Of a DNA stretch of 64,000 nt, positions 63,144-64,000 are shown piece after piece (position 1 is the first letter of the stretch; every line of letters starts with the position of its first letter). A program made the translations under genes and the position numbers. The stretch spans positions 1 to 64,000 of the forward strand of contig NZ_JACHON010000006.1 of NCBI RefSeq assembly GCF_014206945.1. Reading direction: 5' to 3'. Source of the DNA: Gracilibacillus halotolerans (lineage in GTDB: Bacteria > Bacillota > Bacilli > Bacillales > Amphibacillaceae). The notes below the pieces were generated by a model that saw nothing but the letters and a program-made list of their open reading frames with translations, ran no database searches and was not told the DNA's origin.

Positions 63144-63159
63144 TTCTCAAAACGTTAAT
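63144..63159. repeat. attR core
   Basis: TTCTCAAAACGTTAAT, identical to the rpsI 3' end at 54313-54328. The distance gives an element of about 8.83 kb. Immediately to the right is a terminator fitting the original end of the rpsI transcript. Confidence 0.85.
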
Positions 63160-63177
63160 TTTAAATATAACGAACGC

Positions 63178-63208
63178 AGACATCAGCATATTGCTGGTGT
63201 CTTTTTTT
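63178..63208 (+). terminator. Displaced terminator of rplM-rpsI
   Basis: AGACATCAGCA / TGCTGGTGTCT, 11-bp stem with one mismatch-type G-U, 3-base loop and T6 run, 19 bases right of attR. No gene precedes it now; it makes sense as the original rpsI terminator. Confidence 0.8.
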
Positions 63209-63347
63209 ACTGTGATATATATTTAATGAGTTGCCAGAGTATCACGTAAATATGCATCAAGATATTTATTAGAAAATGATAATAAAACTTGTTCAACTAG
63301 CGGGACTGAACGGTATTTATCGTTTTTCTAAAAGGGGGAATATTTTA

Positions 63348-63659
63348 ATGGAGAGTAGATTAAGAAAGTTTGGAATATATGGATTATTGTTTGGGTTGGC
63401 TATCTCTATTTTGCTTGTCGATTACAAAGAGGTTATTCCTCAAGGAAATGAAGCTTATGAAATTACCTATAAGCCTGTCATTGACTACATTGTACCCATC
63501 TTGCGTTTTGGTATCATAGGAATGTTTTTTGGTTTATTTATTGGTTGGAAGAGTTATGAAAGAAGGCATAAAACACAAAAGGAAAAGTCATATTACCTTC
63601 CATTCTTCTTTGTAGTTTTTCTTATTTCCATAATTTTAATAATGATCTTTAATTGGTGA
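63348..63659 (+). CDS. Small membrane protein, unknown function
   Basis: 103 residues with three hydrophobic helices: about 8-25 (GIYGLLFGLAISILLV), 50-68 (ILRFGIIGMFFGLFIGW) and 84-102. A short basic loop (KSYERRHKTQKEK) separates helices 2 and 3. No family recognised. ATG 63348 follows AAAGGGGGAA; the frame is open further upstream, but that part has no RBS. It lies in the host chromosome right of attR. Confidence 0.65.
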   Translation: MESRLRKFGIYGLLFGLAISILLVDYKEVIPQGNEAYEITYKPVIDYIVPILRFGIIGMFFGLFIGWKSYERRHKTQKEKSYYLPFFFVVFLISIILIMIFNW

Positions 63660-63757
63660 GTAAATGTATTGTTTACTAATGGTTAATAATATGAATATCT
63701 CGCCAATTCTTATATAACGGGCAAGGATAGTGAAAACAGATTCTACTTATTTATCGA

Positions 63758-63788
63758 TTACTGCATCATTTTTGGTGCGGTTTTTTGT
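63758..63788 (+). terminator. Terminator after the small membrane protein
   Basis: CTGCATCA / TGGTGCGG stem with wobble pairs, T-rich loop, then T6. Confidence 0.65.
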
Positions 63789-63842
63789 TTAAAAAGAAGG
63801 GACTTCTATAAATGAATTATCTAAATACGATGTAAAGGAAGC

Positions 63843-63870
63843 GTGACTAAAGTAAACTTTACAATATAAT
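63843..63870 (+). promoter_or_regulatory. Promoter and possible operator of the XRE gene
   Basis: TATAAT at 63865-63870 with GTGACT 16 bases upstream. TAAAGT-AA-ACTTTA (63848-63861) is a dyad between the two boxes, where an autoregulating XRE protein could bind. Confidence 0.5.
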
Positions 63871-63891
63871 GTAATAGAATAGGGGGTGGTG

Positions 63892-64000
63892 ATGAACTTG
63901 AAAAATAGATTAAGTGAACATAGAAAGAAGTATGGTTTATCACAGAATAAATTAGCCTAGAAATTAGGTGTTTCAAGGCGGACAATTATTTCGATTGAAA
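63892..64000 (+). pseudogene. XRE/HTH regulator, partial, interrupted by TAG
   Basis: ATG after GGGGGTGGTG encodes MNLKNRLSEHRKKYGLSQNKLA, then TAG (63958-63960), then KLGVSRRTIISIE in the same frame to the window edge. The two halves make one continuous helix-turn-helix, so the stop replaces a residue (normally Glu/Gln/Lys) in an otherwise intact reading frame. Either a recent nonsense mutation or a sequence error. Confidence 0.75.

Larger units (their letters stand above)
54313..63159. mobile_element. Integrated genomic island at rpsI, ~8.8 kb
   Basis: Bounded by the perfect 16-bp repeat. Encodes a tyrosine recombinase next to attL, a TnpC-like protein, eamA-csaA, a radC remnant and a two-gene restriction-modification module. 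No conjugation, replication or phage structural genes were seen, so it is a non-autonomous or decayed integrative element whose cargo is transport and defence. The 3' end of rpsI is, as I recall, a known target for tyrosine-integrase elements in Firmicutes. Confidence 0.85.

Noticed and set aside
62991-63302. Repeated TTCAACTAGC near 62992 and 63292 as an island border
   Set aside because: Only about ten bases, not tied to rpsI or an empty-site logic; the 16-bp rpsI core explains the borders better.
63276-63347. Longer start for the small membrane protein
   Set aside because: The upstream 24 codons have no RBS, while ATG 63348 has AAAGGGGGAA at proper distance and directly precedes the first helix region.

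Overview
The window is a low-GC Gram-positive chromosome segment. Gene order, AGGAGG-type ribosome binding sites, many TTG/GTG starts and protein sequences all point to the family Bacillaceae; the genus cannot be fixed by reading alone. It starts in the last bases of a 23S rRNA gene and runs through the origin-proximal core of the genome.

1-18.7 kb: end of an rrn operon (23S, 5S), an Eis-like acetyltransferase, an MgtC-family protein, then the CtsR-controlled ctsR-mcsA-mcsB-clpC protein quality control operon, radA, yacL, ispD-ispF (isoprenoids), gltX, a T-box controlled cysE-cysS-mrnC-rlmB-rae1 block, sigH, rpmG and secE. The disA gene that usually sits between radA and yacL in Bacillus is absent. 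18.9-35.3 kb: nusG, rplKA, rplJL with an L10-type attenuator, a YbxB-like methyltransferase, rpoB-rpoC, an L7Ae-like protein, rpsL-rpsG-fusA-tuf. 35.5-54.3 kb: the S10-spc-alpha superoperon (rpsJ to rplQ, with secY, adk, infA and rpoA; map is missing from its usual place after adk), the ECF transporter module ecfA1-ecfA2-ecfT, truA and rplM-rpsI behind an L13-type leader.

54.3-63.2 kb: an integrated element of about 8.8 kb at the 3' end of rpsI. Its borders are a perfect 16-bp direct repeat covering the last four rpsI sense codons and the stop. It carries a tyrosine recombinase with a clipped N-terminus, a DUF6262/TnpC-like small protein, a csaA-eamA cargo operon, a radC remnant, and a two-gene restriction-modification module: a 248-aa methyltransferase-like subunit and a 1447-aa GIY-YIG / SF2 helicase / Eco57I-type methyltransferase / specificity fusion. 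The eamA transporter gene is preceded by an 18-codon leader peptide and four complementary RNA segments laid out like the translational attenuators of erm and cat resistance genes. The last segment pairs with the eamA ribosome binding site. This leader and the two-protein restriction system are the most interesting parts of the window.

63.2-64.0 kb: the displaced rpsI terminator, a small three-helix membrane protein, and the start of an XRE-type regulator interrupted by an in-frame TAG. No CRISPR array, intact insertion sequence or tRNA gene was seen.
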